A stretch of DNA of 64,000 nucleotides from Lineus longissimus (lineage: Eukaryota; Nemertea; Pilidiophora; Heteronemertea; Lineidae): the NCBI RefSeq assembly GCF_910592395.1, contig NC_088314.1, positions 11,096,001 through 11,160,000 on the forward strand. Direction: 5' to 3'. A model generated the notes under the pieces. The model had not been told where the DNA came from. It did no database searches and saw only the letters and a list, made by a program, of their open reading frames with translations. The position numbers were made by a program, and so were the translations under genes. This document shows positions 32,761 to 42,492 of this stretch, piece after piece; the stretch's first letter is position 1, and each line of letters begins with the position of its first letter.

Positions 32761-34589
32761 AGGTCCCACCGATCGCACTTGAAATACCAGGTATACTCGC
32801 GTTATCGAGTTGTTATTAAAGAACACCTGCGATGCTAATCGTGCACTCGACTGATCGAGTTTGGAAAACCTTGCGAATTCGAGTATTTTATCCCACTATG
32901 CTTTGCAAGAGATAGTTACTTCCGCTCGATTCTCTTAGCAGACGACAAGCTCCCATTAATTGGCGTGCCAACACGAACAGTGACTGGGGCCTGATGAGAC
33001 GTTTTTAAGTTTCCGTTTCGAGTGTTTTTAATGCCTCAAATGTCTCAGGATTTTTTTTTTTTTCAATCAAAGACAACTATTGAACAACAATGTGTAACTT
33101 AATCTATTCATTTACTTGTATCATATATCTATACAGGATAAGTTATATTGTTAACCTGCTCCTCACCGGACTTCATCTCATTCAGTATCAACCAGTCTTT
33201 ACCGACTGCCCATTGTCTCGGCACCTGAAAGAAATAAACAACTGACTGAGACTCGAACCCGAAAATGCCTGAACATTCATTTATTTCTGTACCGGTATGA
33301 CACCATTTGTTTTCTGATGATTGCATGTGAAACACAGACTTAATTTTCAGCCTGCAAGTAATTCTATGTGACATATTGGAAACGTACTTTACTTCATGTT
33401 CTTGATGGATAAATTATACGTTTTACACAAGTTGACATCGTGATTCGAGAATCATTAAAGGAATAGTCAATTATGGTGCCGACAAAATGCACAGGGAATG
33501 CACGTCAGTGCATAATGCATTATCACATGTCCTTTGATGTGCGGTCTAGCTGACTAGAATTGAGATGTCGTTGACGGACCAGTTGGTTTCTGGCAGTTTC
33601 CAGCTCGAGAGGAGTTAAATTTCCCGACTGTGAAGCACTTAAACACCATTGTTCATGTAAAGCATTGTGACAAAACTGTTTAAAATGTCCACTCTGACTT
33701 CTTTTCATCATAATCACATGACAAATACTTCAAGAATCATCAAAGGAATAGTCAATTATGGTGCCGACAAAGTGCACAGGGAATGCACGTCAGTGCATAA
33801 TGCATTATCACATGTCCTTTGATGTCCGAACACGGTGCAAAAACAAACCACGTATCAAAATCTTCAACAAAGCCCACTCAAAACACTTTGTCCTTCTACT
33901 TTATACACACACAAAGATTTGTATGCTAATAGACAACTTATTTGATATACTTTGTAGCCGTAAAAACTCCTAAATATGGCGAAAAAACACGTTCTTCAAA
34001 GCAAAATATCTCGAGATTCCCACCGTCAATCCGAAATTCCCACAATCAAAATTTCGCGTTCTGCATCTTCTTTGCGCAGGTGGAAGTACGTCATCGGGGA
34101 ATAAACCAATGGAAAGGGGGCTCACAAAGAAGATTCGGCGGCAAAAACTTGCAAACCCAAGTGCAAATAATGAAACTGCGCATGCGTGAACTCGGAAAGT
34201 CCAGTTTAGATGGCGCCACCGCACAAAACCTGGGTTCTCGAGTTCGACCCGACCTGTTGAGTCGGGTACTTGATATCTGGATGGCTTCATATGACTCACT
34301 GACTTGACTCTGACTCTCTAATCACTGCTGCATTCATTCTATAGTCTTGTAACATGTATATTCAACACTAAATTCACAAAAAAAAATTCGAGCAGATTTT
34401 TTTCGGTACTTGTCTTTACCCTAGGATTTATTTTGCATACGTCATTTTACCCATTTTACCCTCTGGTGGAATCCCTGACTGATCTCTGGACACTCTCACT
34501 CGATATGCACCCTACGTTGTCTGCAGAGAGGGATGCCTCGCTTTCGATTCCTGCACTGGGGGTAATGGGTATATTCAGGAAAAGATCAA
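32761..34589. other. Unique sequence between the satellite and the BEL provirus, with a 93-bp direct repeat
   Basis: Contains direct repeats 33,448-33,540 and 33,733-33,825 (offset 285 bp, only two or three mismatches). The stretch at 34,080-34,200 has a CCAAT word and is less AT-rich, but no gene start can be supported. One exon-like segment is listed separately at 33,129-33,224. Confidence 0.5.
33129..33224 (-). CDS. Possible exon of an unidentified minus-strand gene
   Basis: A good acceptor (TTTATTTCTTTCAG) opens a frame at 33,224 reading VPRQWAVGKDWLILNEMKSG and ending in a TAG at 33,129-33,131. A consensus donor (CCG-GTGAGG) near 33,166 offers a shorter alternative. No family is recognised. 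The call rests on splice context only. Confidence 0.25.
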   Translation of the reverse strand: MPRQWAVGKDWLILNEMKSGEEQVNNITYPV

Positions 34590-34825
34590 TGTTGGTGCCG
34601 ATTAGCGGCAAAGTTAAGAAATATTCACTTTAGTTTGTTACCACCCCAGTTGGTAACCGCGCTGGTCAGTTTCGATAGCAACTCAACCTAATTAGCATAT
34701 TGCGTGGGTTTACCCCGGCAACTAGGTCATCACCTACGTCATCTGAGAGTTTGGTATGCGAGGAATGTTGTATGACGTCAATTCAATTATTGTTTATGCA
34801 TTCTTGGCGTTGGTCTGGGGGTATA
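34590..34825 (+). repeat. BEL 5' LTR, segment 1
   Basis: Matches 57,459-57,694 of the 3' LTR with one mismatch. Breaks off inside the TATATAA word where the Ngaro-type element was inserted. Confidence 0.93.
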
Positions 34826-34895
34826 ACTACGTATCCTAAGTGAACACCCATGAGCGCTCCCTTCATGCTTCATTCAGTTTGGGGCGGAATATTCT
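34823..34895 (-). repeat. Ngaro split direct repeat B2
   Basis: 73-bp copy identical to 35,132-35,204; right after the left junction with the BEL LTR. Confidence 0.9.
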
Positions 34896-35063
34896 TCCGA
34901 CATGACTGGAGCATTCACAGGTGTCACCTGTTCCCGAGGGTGGGCGGGTGGGAGTGTTGAAAAATGGATTATCATTCTTTGGTGTTTTGCCATACGGGGA
35001 GAGATTCCCTTACCCAAGAATGGTGCAGTCTTCAGTTTCAACCTAACCAAGTTTTGGCCTCCT

Positions 35064-35134
35064 GCTTCCTCACGAAAGAATGACTGGACTACGAGAATTA
35101 CGCAGGTAGCGCCGTCTGGTGTTAACTTAGGATA
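35064..35134 (-). repeat. Ngaro split direct repeat A2
   Basis: 71-bp copy identical to 42,329-42,399; overlaps repeat B1 by 3 bp (ATA). Confidence 0.9.
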
Positions 35135-35204
35135 ACTACGTATCCTAAGTGAACACCCATGAGCGCTCCCTTCATGCTTCATTCAGTTTGGGGCGGAATA
35201 TTCT
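35132..35204 (-). repeat. Ngaro split direct repeat B1
   Basis: 73-bp copy of B, directly abutting A2. The A2-B1 junction is the site expected to template circularisation of the element during replication. Confidence 0.9.
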
Positions 35205-35844
35205 ATCCTTCCTTCCACAAGTAGCTAGATGTTGGTCCCTTTGTATTAGCATTGAGAGTAAGTTTCCGTCTACCCCGAACTAAGTATCCCATCCTGAGGA
35301 AAATTTCTCTCAATTCTAAGACGAAAGAAAAGACAGCGAGATGATTTTTTCATAGTGGTTTTTATTTCAAATTGACTGAATGAATTAATATAATGGTGCG
35401 TAATACGATACAACTGATTTCAAGCTTACCGGTACACAGAATATTCAAACTAAACTAACACAGATCAAATTTAGACCATCATGCTGCGAGGCCTTTACTC
35501 CAACTTATACATGTATATGGTTGTTGAACGTCCTGGTGATTAGTTTTATTTTTATTTTTATCTTTTATTTTTTATTTTCTTTGCTTCTTTGCACGAGTGC
35601 TAGTTAGTGAAGACTTTTAGAATTGGGGTGCTAGTTCTACAACCCTAGTGTTGCTGCGACATGCCCAGTCCCCGAGGACGTTTGAGGACCTAACTCTCGA
35701 GATCTTTATATTTTTGGATTATTCTATACTTTTCAGCCAGTTGTGAAATATGACGGCAAAGGTGTGTAGGCCTGAAGATGAACATTGGAAGATGAATAGC
35801 TTTTTCCTAAGTTTCACTCAAACAGATGCCATGAAATTTATTGT

Positions 35845-37044
35845 CTAGCTATCCAGTCTGAATGCTGACTGAAGACAGTTAAAGTCCACAAATTCATTAT
35901 TTTGGCCTTGGTTAATGCTGGACATGGCCTTGGCAAGGTCGTTTGCCTGGTCGACCTGTTTGCTGCGCGTGTAGTGGTTTATCGAAGAGTCTGAGAACCA
36001 TCCAACGTGACGTTTTATTTGTTGGTTTGCTGAGGGGTCTGGTCTAGCTAATGCCCTCAAGGAGATGGCACAGCCTGCCCTAATGCTGTGTGGTGTTTCG
36101 CCTTCGTCCAAGTTCAGAGTAGACAGGTAGTGTTTTAACCTGTCGTATATCGCCTCATTTGATAGGGGTTTGTCTTCAACTTCTCCTAATTGGTTTATTG
36201 GTCTGAAGAGGTAACCGTAGGAGAGGTTTATGTTCAGAGATTGAGTCAGTTCAAAATACTTTTCCAATGCTGCCACCGGGCATATCATTTCATCTTTGCA
36301 GCGAAAGAGGGAGAAGACGTTTGTTTTGTCTAGACGGAATGTTTTTCCCCAGGTGTGTTTTATCATATAGCCCGATTTAGAAGGGAGGGACTTTACCTCT
36401 TGCGAGAGCATAATGCCAGCATCATGGGCCCGATCTCCGCCAAAAAACATCATTTTAAATATCGCTTGGTCTCGTGCCAAGATATATTTTGAAGTCGGTT
36501 TTTGTTGAGTATCTGACAGACGTCTGTCGATATACATGGAGATCAGAGCCATCTTTTTTATAAAGAGCGGCACCGCCTGTTTTGGGCAGGAGTGTGCGAT
36601 GCTCTGTTCGTTCTTTATTTGTTTCAGGAAATCAGCGACCTCCTGTGAGTTTGCTGGGTTACCGTTTTTTTCAAAAGTATCCCAAGGTTTCTCACGACCC
36701 AATTCCTTTTGGAAAATTCGTTTTAGTTGGGAAATTTTCCCCGCTACTGTCCCGAATGCTAATCTCCTGGGACATTTACAGCTAGGATTTTTTGCCGTGA
36801 TTTCCGGGCAAGAAGTGCTATGCACTATGGTTTTCCCGTTGTTGTCTTTCCACGCGAGATAAAGGCATATATCATATGGGGTGCAGCTTTTTATATCCTT
36901 GCCAATTTGTTTAACGAAGTAGTCCAAGTCTTGAAAAAGCTTACATTTGTTTCTCTGATATGTTGTGGCCTGAAAACTGCGTTTTATCGATTGTACCCTT
37001 TCGTGCAGCCTTGACAGATTAATTTCAGCACTGGCTTTCTGGAA
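35845..37044 (-). CDS. Ngaro tyrosine recombinase
   Basis: The frame runs from a splice acceptor (CTCAAAATTCAG, exon from 37,044) to a TAG at 35,845, about 399 codons. A version starting at 36,927 is shorter and uses a TTG. Catalytic residues of a tyrosine recombinase are visible: Arg in GGDRAHDAG, His-x-x-Arg in TPHSIRAGCA, His in HVGWFSDSS and the nucleophile Tyr in NHYTRSK. A Cys cluster (SCPE…SCKCPRR) near the N-terminus may bind zinc. The enzyme would integrate a circular DNA intermediate of the element. It begins 45 bp after the RT stop, so it is probably expressed as a spliced exon joined to upstream sequence, although the matching donor is unclear. The frame is intact. Confidence 0.88.
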   Translation of the reverse strand, partial: FQKASAEINLSRLHERVQSIKRSFQATTYQRNKCKLFQDLDYFVKQIGKDIKSCTPYDICLYLAWKDNNGKTIVHSTSCPEITAKNPSCKCPRRLAFGTVAGKISQLKRIFQKELGREKPWDTFEKNGNPANSQEVADFLKQIKNEQSIAHSCPKQAVPLFIKKMALISMYIDRRLSDTQQKPTSKYILARDQAIFKMMFFGGDRAHDAGIMLSQEVKSLPSKSGYMIKHTWGKTFRLDKTNVFSLFRCKDEMICPVAALEKYFELTQSLNINLSYGYLFRPINQLGEVEDKPLSNEAIYDRLKHYLSTLNLDEGETPHSIRAGCAISLRALARPDPSANQQIKRHVGWFSDSSINHYTRSKQVDQANDLAKAMSSINQGQNNEFVDFNCLQSAFRLDS

Positions 37045-37088
37045 CTGAATTTTGAGAAAGAAGTTTACATTTCACTTTTTATTTCGCT

Positions 37089-39263
37089 TTAAGTAAGTTG
37101 AAACCTTGCCAAATAAAGGTTGTGTGTTATAGTGCTGGAAATGAAACCGTTTTGGGATGGGGCAAGGATACATTCTTCACCTTTGTGAGCCAGTACGGAT
37201 AATTCTGCATTTCTTTCAAGGTTAGGCCACCATGGCGGTAGGGGTGAGATATGTGGTATGACCAGAGAGAGTCTGATTGGCCTTTGGCATTCTTCTAGAA
37301 TGAACTTTATTAGTGGGCCGGCCATTGCGTGTGGGGGAAAACAGTAGTAGTTTTCTTTTGGATCCAGAATTTGGGCAAAACAGTTCACTCCCGCGCTGCC
37401 TGGTAGAGGAAACGGAGTGTAATGTGGCAGGGCTTCGCCCTTGTTGTCTAATTGTACATTTGAATCGAGGGACATTAGGTCAAAGGTGTGTGGTCCGTAT
37501 CTGTTTTGTACTATTTTCCATTGATGTGGAGACAACATGGAATCGAGTTTGGACAGCTTGCGTGAGGGAGTGTCGGCCGGGTTTTTGTTTGATTGTACGA
37601 AAAGAAGTTTTAGGTCGCAGTTTGCTGATACCGTGATTTCAAATATTTTCTTTAGTAACCTGTTTAGGTTTATGTCTTTTGCACCTTCGTGCTCCCATGC
37701 TTTCAGGAGCGCCATGTTGTCCACGTATGCATCTACCCTTTTGTCTTTTAATTGATTTGAAACTGAGATCAACGTATTGAGAAGGGCTTCAGCTTCTTTG
37801 AGGTGAATGGGTCTGCTGTCTTCTTTGGGAAAGAAGTCGCCAATTTTCATCTCGCCAATGACGCCACCCCATGCGAATTTTGAAGCGTCTGAGGCAAGAG
37901 TGATTGAAAAGTGTCGCTCTTTTCTCCAGGGAAGCAGACGAACATTTTCCTCAAATATAAACTTCCACGCTTCGATCTCTTCTCTCAGTTTGCCCGATAT
38001 CGGGATTGGTCTTGAAGATTTGCCTGCCACAGAGATGGCGACAGCCATTTCTCTGATGAATAGTTTTGCGCCTGGAATGCATAGCTGGAAAGATATGCAT
38101 TTCCCCATAAACCTTTGTATGATCTTAATGTGGACCGTGGACTGAGCGAGCAATGTGTTCATGAGGTTTTTGAAGGATTCTAATTTCGCGGTCGGAATTG
38201 AGAAATGCATTTCCACCGAATGAAGCAGAAAGCCAAGATGTTTTAGCACTTGAGTAGGAACCCAGATTATTTTATAAAAGGCGAAAGTATATCCTAGCAA
38301 CGAGAGGGTGGCGGTGGATGTGTATAAGGATATACCCGTGCTATTGAATTGGGATGGGGATTTTGTTACTTGCGAAGGGCCAAGGAATCTGTCGTCTAAG
38401 TACTGAAACGTAGTTATGCCCCTAGTCCTTAAATATTCTGTAGCCTGCATGCCTGTGGTTTGGTAGATATATGGACTCAGTTTGAATCCAAAAGGAAGGG
38501 TTGTGTGAATGAAATACCAGCCACCCCATTCTATTCCGAAATAGGTTTGGGAGTTTTCTGATAATGAAATGCCGTCGTAGGCGGATTTTTCGTCTGTACT
38601 TGCCATGAAATCTCCCTTGGAGATTTGTTTCTGAATAATGGGAAGTGTTTCTAAGTTGAAGCTAATTGGGGTTATGAATAAGTTAAGAAATCTCTCATCG
38701 TGACACAGCCTGTTTTTGTTGGTTTGTGGAACCATAATCAAGGGCATTACTAAATGTGGTGGATTTACTTCTCCAACTTTCCCCAACAGTCTTAACGACC
38801 CATTCTTCAATTTTTCAGTAATTTGTTGAGTGATTTCGGCCTTGAATGATTCACAGGATTTGTGATTGTTGAAGATTTCTGGAGGAGGAGTGTCATTATT
38901 ATAAGACTTCCCTTTGAAGTTTCCTTTGAAGTGTTTAAAGTATTTCGTTATGTCTACACCGTTGTTTATCCAATCCATCACGAGTTTGGACGAGTCATTA
39001 TCAACCGAGTCAGTAACAAATTTCCAATTTTCTTTTTGAGAGTGCAACATGCCAGCAACAAAACTATTTGGATCTCTGAGAGGAAAAGCTTGTAGCAGTG
39101 TTTCCCAGTTGCTTTCTGTGAGGTCTTCGTTTTCAATTGGTAGTTTTTTCTCGGGTGGAGTGGGGAGGGGGTGTCCCCTGCAATTTTTCCATGTCACTTC
39201 GTTTTTCTGTGCTGATGCTTTTATGGGGTCGAAATCGGGGTTGGTTTCCGATTCGGGGATTAC
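37089..39263 (-). CDS. Ngaro reverse transcriptase / RNase H
   Basis: Opens at a T-rich acceptor (TTTTTTTTTAG, exon from 39,263) with 22 codons in frame before the listed start at 39,197, and ends at 37,089. RT motifs are LCHDERFLNLF, STDEKSAYDGI, LPFGFKLSPYIYQ and the active site QYLDDRFLG. RNase H follows with SDASKFAWGG, KEAEALL, AYVDNMALL and SNKNPADTPSR, supplying the acidic residues. The C-terminal ~150 residues have no recognised motif. The frame is intact over about 725 codons. No methyltransferase domain is seen, which fits Ngaro better than DIRS1 or PAT. Confidence 0.9.
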   Translation of the reverse strand, partial: VIPESETNPDFDPIKASAQKNEVTWKNCRGHPLPTPPEKKLPIENEDLTESNWETLLQAFPLRDPNSFVAGMLHSQKENWKFVTDSVDNDSSKLVMDWINNGVDITKYFKHFKGNFKGKSYNNDTPPPEIFNNHKSCESFKAEITQQITEKLKNGSLRLLGKVGEVNPPHLVMPLIMVPQTNKNRLCHDERFLNLFITPISFNLETLPIIQKQISKGDFMASTDEKSAYDGISLSENSQTYFGIEWGGWYFIHTTLPFGFKLSPYIYQTTGMQATEYLRTRGITTFQYLDDRFLGPSQVTKSPSQFNSTGISLYTSTATLSLLGYTFAFYKIIWVPTQVLKHLGFLLHSVEMHFSIPTAKLESFKNLMNTLLAQSTVHIKIIQRFMGKCISFQLCIPGAKLFIREMAVAISVAGKSSRPIPISGKLREEIEAWKFIFEENVRLLPWRKERHFSITLASDASKFAWGGVIGEMKIGDFFPKEDSRPIHLKEAEALLNTLISVSNQLKDKRVDAYVDNMALLKAWEHEGAKDINLNRLLKKIFEITVSANCDLKLLFVQSNKNPADTPSRKLSKLDSMLSPHQWKIVQNRYGPHTFDLMSLDSNVQLDNKGEALPHYTPFPLPGSAGVNCFAQILDPKENYYCFPPHAMAGPLIKFILEECQRPIRLSLVIPHISPLPPWWPNLERNAELSVLAHKGEECILAPSQNGFISSTITHNLYLARFQLT

Positions 39264-39486
39264 CTAAAAAAAAACAACCAAAAAAGAAAAAATTGTTATT
39301 ATTATTATCATTATTATTATTATTATTATTTTATTTTATTTTATTTTATTTTTTTCTTTTTGCAGGGGACACCCCTTACCCCACTCCCGCGAAGCGTGTG
39401 CTTCTGGAGCTTAGGAGCTCCTGGAAGTGAGATTCGGAGAGTCCTTGATTATTTTGGGAAGGACCTTTGAACTATTTTTATTTATC

Positions 39487-39522
<36 letters not shown>

Positions 39523-39608
39523 CTCTAGTGTCTCAGAGGGAAGGTTCTAATTTCCCCATTAGTTTCTTGTTTAAGAATTTTATCTTTCTTTCAATTTTTC
39601 ATGATCGG
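39264..39608 (-). other. Ngaro gag-pol intergenic/intron with simple repeats
   Basis: Between the gag stop and the pol acceptor lie a T/A homopolymer (39,490-39,522), a (TTA)n/(TTTTA)n tract (39,293-39,350) and no frame of interest. Probably intron on the minus strand. Confidence 0.6.
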
Positions 39609-40295
39609 TTATTTTTCCTCAGAATTTGCCGATAAAGCCGCGATTTTTGGGCATTTATCCAGGAAGTGTTCCGTGGATTTACAGACATAGCATTGCCTTG
39701 GCCTTGGGTTTCCTCGACTAATACTTCCCCTATAGAAATTGTTCCTACCCCTGTTTTGGAAGCCTCTCCCCCACGTTGGACCATTAAAATTGTTGCCATA
39801 GTGTGGTGGAGGGGCCCACCATCTTTGAGGTTGCCAGTAGTTGTTCGGGCTTGAAGGGTTAGAATTATTAGTGAATTCATTATTTGAATCTTGAGTTGAG
39901 ACTACATTTGTTGAGGGCGAGGACACTTTTTTGCTGATTTTCAACCAACTGTCAACGCTGGCATTTATTTTCTTAGCTACATCCGTACCAATCAATTTTA
40001 TGACTAGCCCATGCAACGGGACTTTCATGTTGTCTTTAGCTCTGACGGCCTTGAGGGCCATTTTAAAGTGTTCTTTCTCGGCATGATTGTGAATCACCGC
40101 AGTGTCGTATAGCACTTCCAATGCTGCTATAAGGGCCGAGTTAGTGGTGGTGATCCTGTCGGCTAATGCTCTCACCTGTGCTAGAGCCGTGTCCACTGTA
40201 ACCTTTCCGGAGGTTTCCTTCCACGTTTTCATTTGTTGCTCTAAAACAGCAAGTCGTTTTATGCTTGTGGCATCCGCACTTTCCTCTGTTTCAGC
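39609..40295 (-). CDS. Ngaro gag, exon 3 (zinc knuckle)
   Basis: The acceptor TTAATTTCAG opens the exon at 40,295 in phase 0 and it runs 228 codons to a stop at 39,609. A helical N-terminal half is followed by a Asn/Ser/Gly-rich, Trp- and Arg-containing linker and a zinc knuckle CYVCKSTEHFLDKC (C-x2-C-x4-H-x4-C). Nucleic-acid binding in the particle is the expected role. Joined in phase 0 to exons 2 and 1. Confidence 0.8.
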   Translation of the reverse strand, partial: AETEESADATSIKRLAVLEQQMKTWKETSGKVTVDTALAQVRALADRITTTNSALIAALEVLYDTAVIHNHAEKEHFKMALKAVRAKDNMKVPLHGLVIKLIGTDVAKKINASVDSWLKISKKVSSPSTNVVSTQDSNNEFTNNSNPSSPNNYWQPQRWWAPPPHYGNNFNGPTWGRGFQNRGRNNFYRGSISRGNPRPRQCYVCKSTEHFLDKCPKIAALSANSEEK

Positions 40296-40605
40296 CTGAA
40301 ATTAATATGAGCAAGTGAATCCACATGCCTAGGACGATTTTACCTAACGTTTAGTGGTTTAACATTCTGATTGTTACTTTGAGTATGATGGTGTAGAGTT
40401 GTTGGCCGAAATTTGTTTCATGGGAGTAGAATTGACCCGGCTTATGTTCTTTCAGCTTCCATTTATAAATGCCGACAAGAATTCAGTCTAAAGCTTGAAT
40501 GGGCTGTCCCTGATCTGCAAGCGTTGTACCATTCCTATTAACCACCATCATCCCATTGAGCATTTATGGACTTGCAAGTCTGTTTTAACTGAGCCCGCTT
40601 AACGC

Positions 40606-40642
<37 letters not shown>

Positions 40643-40645
40643 CAC

Positions 40646-40885
40646 CCTTTTTTCCCCTTTATGAGCTTCCTCGTCAGGCTTGGCCTTTTCGTTTTGGTCC
40701 TTCTTCCCTTGGGGCTGTTTTTGCTTATGTGCTTGCGTTGGCGTAGGCATAGAAATTTTTTCGGTGGTGGTTCCGACGGGCATTCCCGGCAGGGTGGCCT
40801 CTTCGTTTGCAAATATGATTGCCGCATGACACACTAGTCTCCTGTTGTTCATGTTGTCTTCTAGCCCTATAGCTTGCAGAGTGGC
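40646..40885 (-). CDS. Ngaro gag, exon 2
   Basis: Exactly 80 codons between an acceptor (AATCGCCACAG) at 40,886 and a consensus donor (AGG-GTGAGT) at 40,645. The second half is Lys/Gln-rich (QAHKQKQPQGKKDQNEKAK). The donor is followed by a ~30-base poly-A tract in the intron (40,610-40,639 as T on plus). Phase 0 at both ends. Confidence 0.7.
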
Positions 40886-41148
40886 CTGTGGCGATTAAAT
40901 TTTTTGTTAGAGTAAGAGTATAGCTTGGCCTATCCCGCTGAATTTTTAACGGATCTCATTTGCTCCTAAAAACCGTGAAGGTGCCTGCCGATCCATAAAA
41001 TCAATTATGCGGCTTTAGTTCAGACTTTACATGAGGTAAAGACTCGATATTTAGTTACCAATCTTTTTTCATAAGGCTGTTTTCTTTTTCTTTTTCTAGG
41101 TTGCCATTTATTGATACCGAGATTTTTTAAAGAAATTTGTTTGCTTAC

Positions 41149-41403
41149 CTCTAGGTCAAAGGCTGTTAATTTTTTGAATTCTTGAAATAGTTCGGCCGGA
41201 CTGTAGCTGTGGAGAAGGTGTTTTTCTTTAAACGAAGCTAGGAGCTCAGGTGCACGGAGTGATGCTTCGATTGCTGTCTCGTCATACGCCCGGACTTTCC
41301 CTATCAGTTGTAGCAAGTCCTTCCCGTGAAGGTTAGCGTTCGCGTTCAGCCACAGGCGTGGCTTCAAGCTGCTTGCCTGCTGCTGATCATCGTGGCACGC
41401 CAT
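41149..41403 (-). CDS. Ngaro gag, exon 1
   Basis: Begins with ATG at 41,403 (MACHDDQQQASSL) and ends after 85 codons at a consensus donor (GAG-GTAAGC, 41,148-41,143) in phase 0. Reading past the donor adds a basic tail that ends at 41,020 and is probably unspliced readthrough. No domain is recognised; identified as gag by position and by splicing in phase with exons 2 and 3. Confidence 0.7.
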
Positions 41404-41807
41404 GTTGACTGTTCTCCAATACGAGTAGAAGTGAGGTCGTCTGTGTTGGCTGTCGACATTTGAGGGGAAAGATTACGTCAATCTTTTCATTCCCTTGAAA
41501 GGGTTGACTTGAACCCTCCTGCCTGATGCAATGGTGTGGAACCTATCCATTCAGCGCTTGCCTAGGACGGAGTGCGGTTACGCCTACCGTTTGTGCCAGG
41601 AGTGATGTAACCATTTAATAAATTTGAGGCTCTTTTGCGTGCTTTATGTCTATTGGGCGTTGGTTGTTTTATTAGGTTCCAATCAATCTTGTCCGCCCTA
41701 TCCGCGTGAATTTTCACTGGGACTTAGAAGTCCTGGATAAGAGGGACAGACCAATTAGAACCGAGGCTTTGCCTATAATTTATATTATATTACAAGTTAT
41801 TCTCCAA

Positions 41808-42268
41808 GTCTGACCGCCCGGCAGACTATTCTTGGCCCTTCTGAAGATAAGATTAATAAGTAAACTCTGTGGAAAAAAGGAACAAATTCTGTGGGCCCTC
41901 CAACATATCAGAATTAAAACATTGAGTTGAGAGGTGAGCTATTTAAACAATAGTTAGCTCTTTAAACAATAAGAATCGAGTTCATACCGATAGTCACCCA
42001 GACATTTCGAGATCGAGAATTGCCCATTTACGGTACTCTCCTTTTCATTATAGTTCTGTCTGAGCACCAAGCAGACTTATAGATTATGTTTATTTTTGGT
42101 TCGAACACCCAGCGAACCTGATTATATTCTCTAATGTCTGATCCACCCAGCAGACTAGACTATTTTATCTTCAGTGCGATCCAGCGGATCTCTGATTATT
42201 TCCTCTAATGTCTGACCACCCAGCAGACTAGTTTATTTCATATCTTTGGTCCGATTACCAAGCGAACC
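41808..42268 (-). ncRNA. Covarying stem-loop array in the Ngaro leader
   Basis: Six clear hairpins share one layout on the minus strand (the element's sense): 41,808-41,826; 42,058-42,076; 42,098-42,118; 42,136-42,155; 42,210-42,228; 42,248-42,268. Each has a 5-6-bp stem and a 9-10-nt loop of consensus C-Y-K-G-G-Y-N-N-T (for example GTCTG-CTGGGTGGT-CAGAC). Stems are of two kinds, GTCTG/CAGAC and GGTTCG/CGAACC, with the loop conserved between them. In the last one the pair is G·U only when read as minus-strand RNA. A seventh, divergent one is at about 42,178-42,190. Function unknown; a packaging or gag-binding role is an inference from its position upstream of gag. Confidence 0.6.
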
Positions 42269-42328
42269 ACTTATTATTTTAAATACTTTTTGTTACAAGT
42301 GAGGTCCTAGATAAGGTCTGCGCTGTTC

Positions 42329-42399
42329 GCTTCCTCACGAAAGAATGACTGGACTACGAGAATTACGCAGGTAGCGCCGTCTGGTGTTAACTTAGGATA
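42329..42399 (-). repeat. Ngaro split direct repeat A1
   Basis: 71 bp, identical to 35,064-35,134; marks the 5' end of the element on the minus strand and abuts BEL LTR segment 2. Confidence 0.9.
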
Positions 42400-42492
42400 T
42401 AACGTGGGTCCTCTGAGCATGTGGCAGAACCAACCAAGGGAGCTTTCCTGATTGCTGAAGGAAGCAACAAAGTTAAATAGCAAGCCAGCTAG
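42397..42492 (+). repeat. BEL 5' LTR, segment 2
   Basis: Resumes the LTR with ATATAACGTGGGTCC and runs to AAGCCAGCTAG, where the TIR element enters. One mismatch to the 3' LTR. Confidence 0.92.

Larger units (their letters stand above)
34823..42399 (-). mobile_element. Ngaro-type tyrosine-recombinase (DIRS-order) retrotransposon
   Basis: Split direct repeats define the element. Repeat A (71 bp) is at 42,329-42,399 and 35,064-35,134; repeat B (73 bp) is at 35,132-35,204 and 34,823-34,895. Read on the minus strand the order is A1 - genes - B1-A2 - B2, the split-direct-repeat arrangement of Ngaro/PAT elements. It encodes gag with a zinc knuckle, RT/RNase H and a tyrosine recombinase; I see no integrase or methyltransferase. 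Insertion left at most a 3-bp ambiguity (ATA) and no true target duplication, as expected for recombinase-mediated integration. It interrupts the BEL 5' LTR. Confidence 0.9.

Noticed and set aside
39489-39523. T-tract as a terminator
   Set aside because: It is a poly-A tract in an intron or spacer on the minus strand of the Ngaro element, not a bacterial or Pol III terminator context.
41020-41148. Extension of Ngaro gag exon 1
   Set aside because: Follows a consensus GTAAGC donor and adds a low-complexity basic tail, so probably intron.
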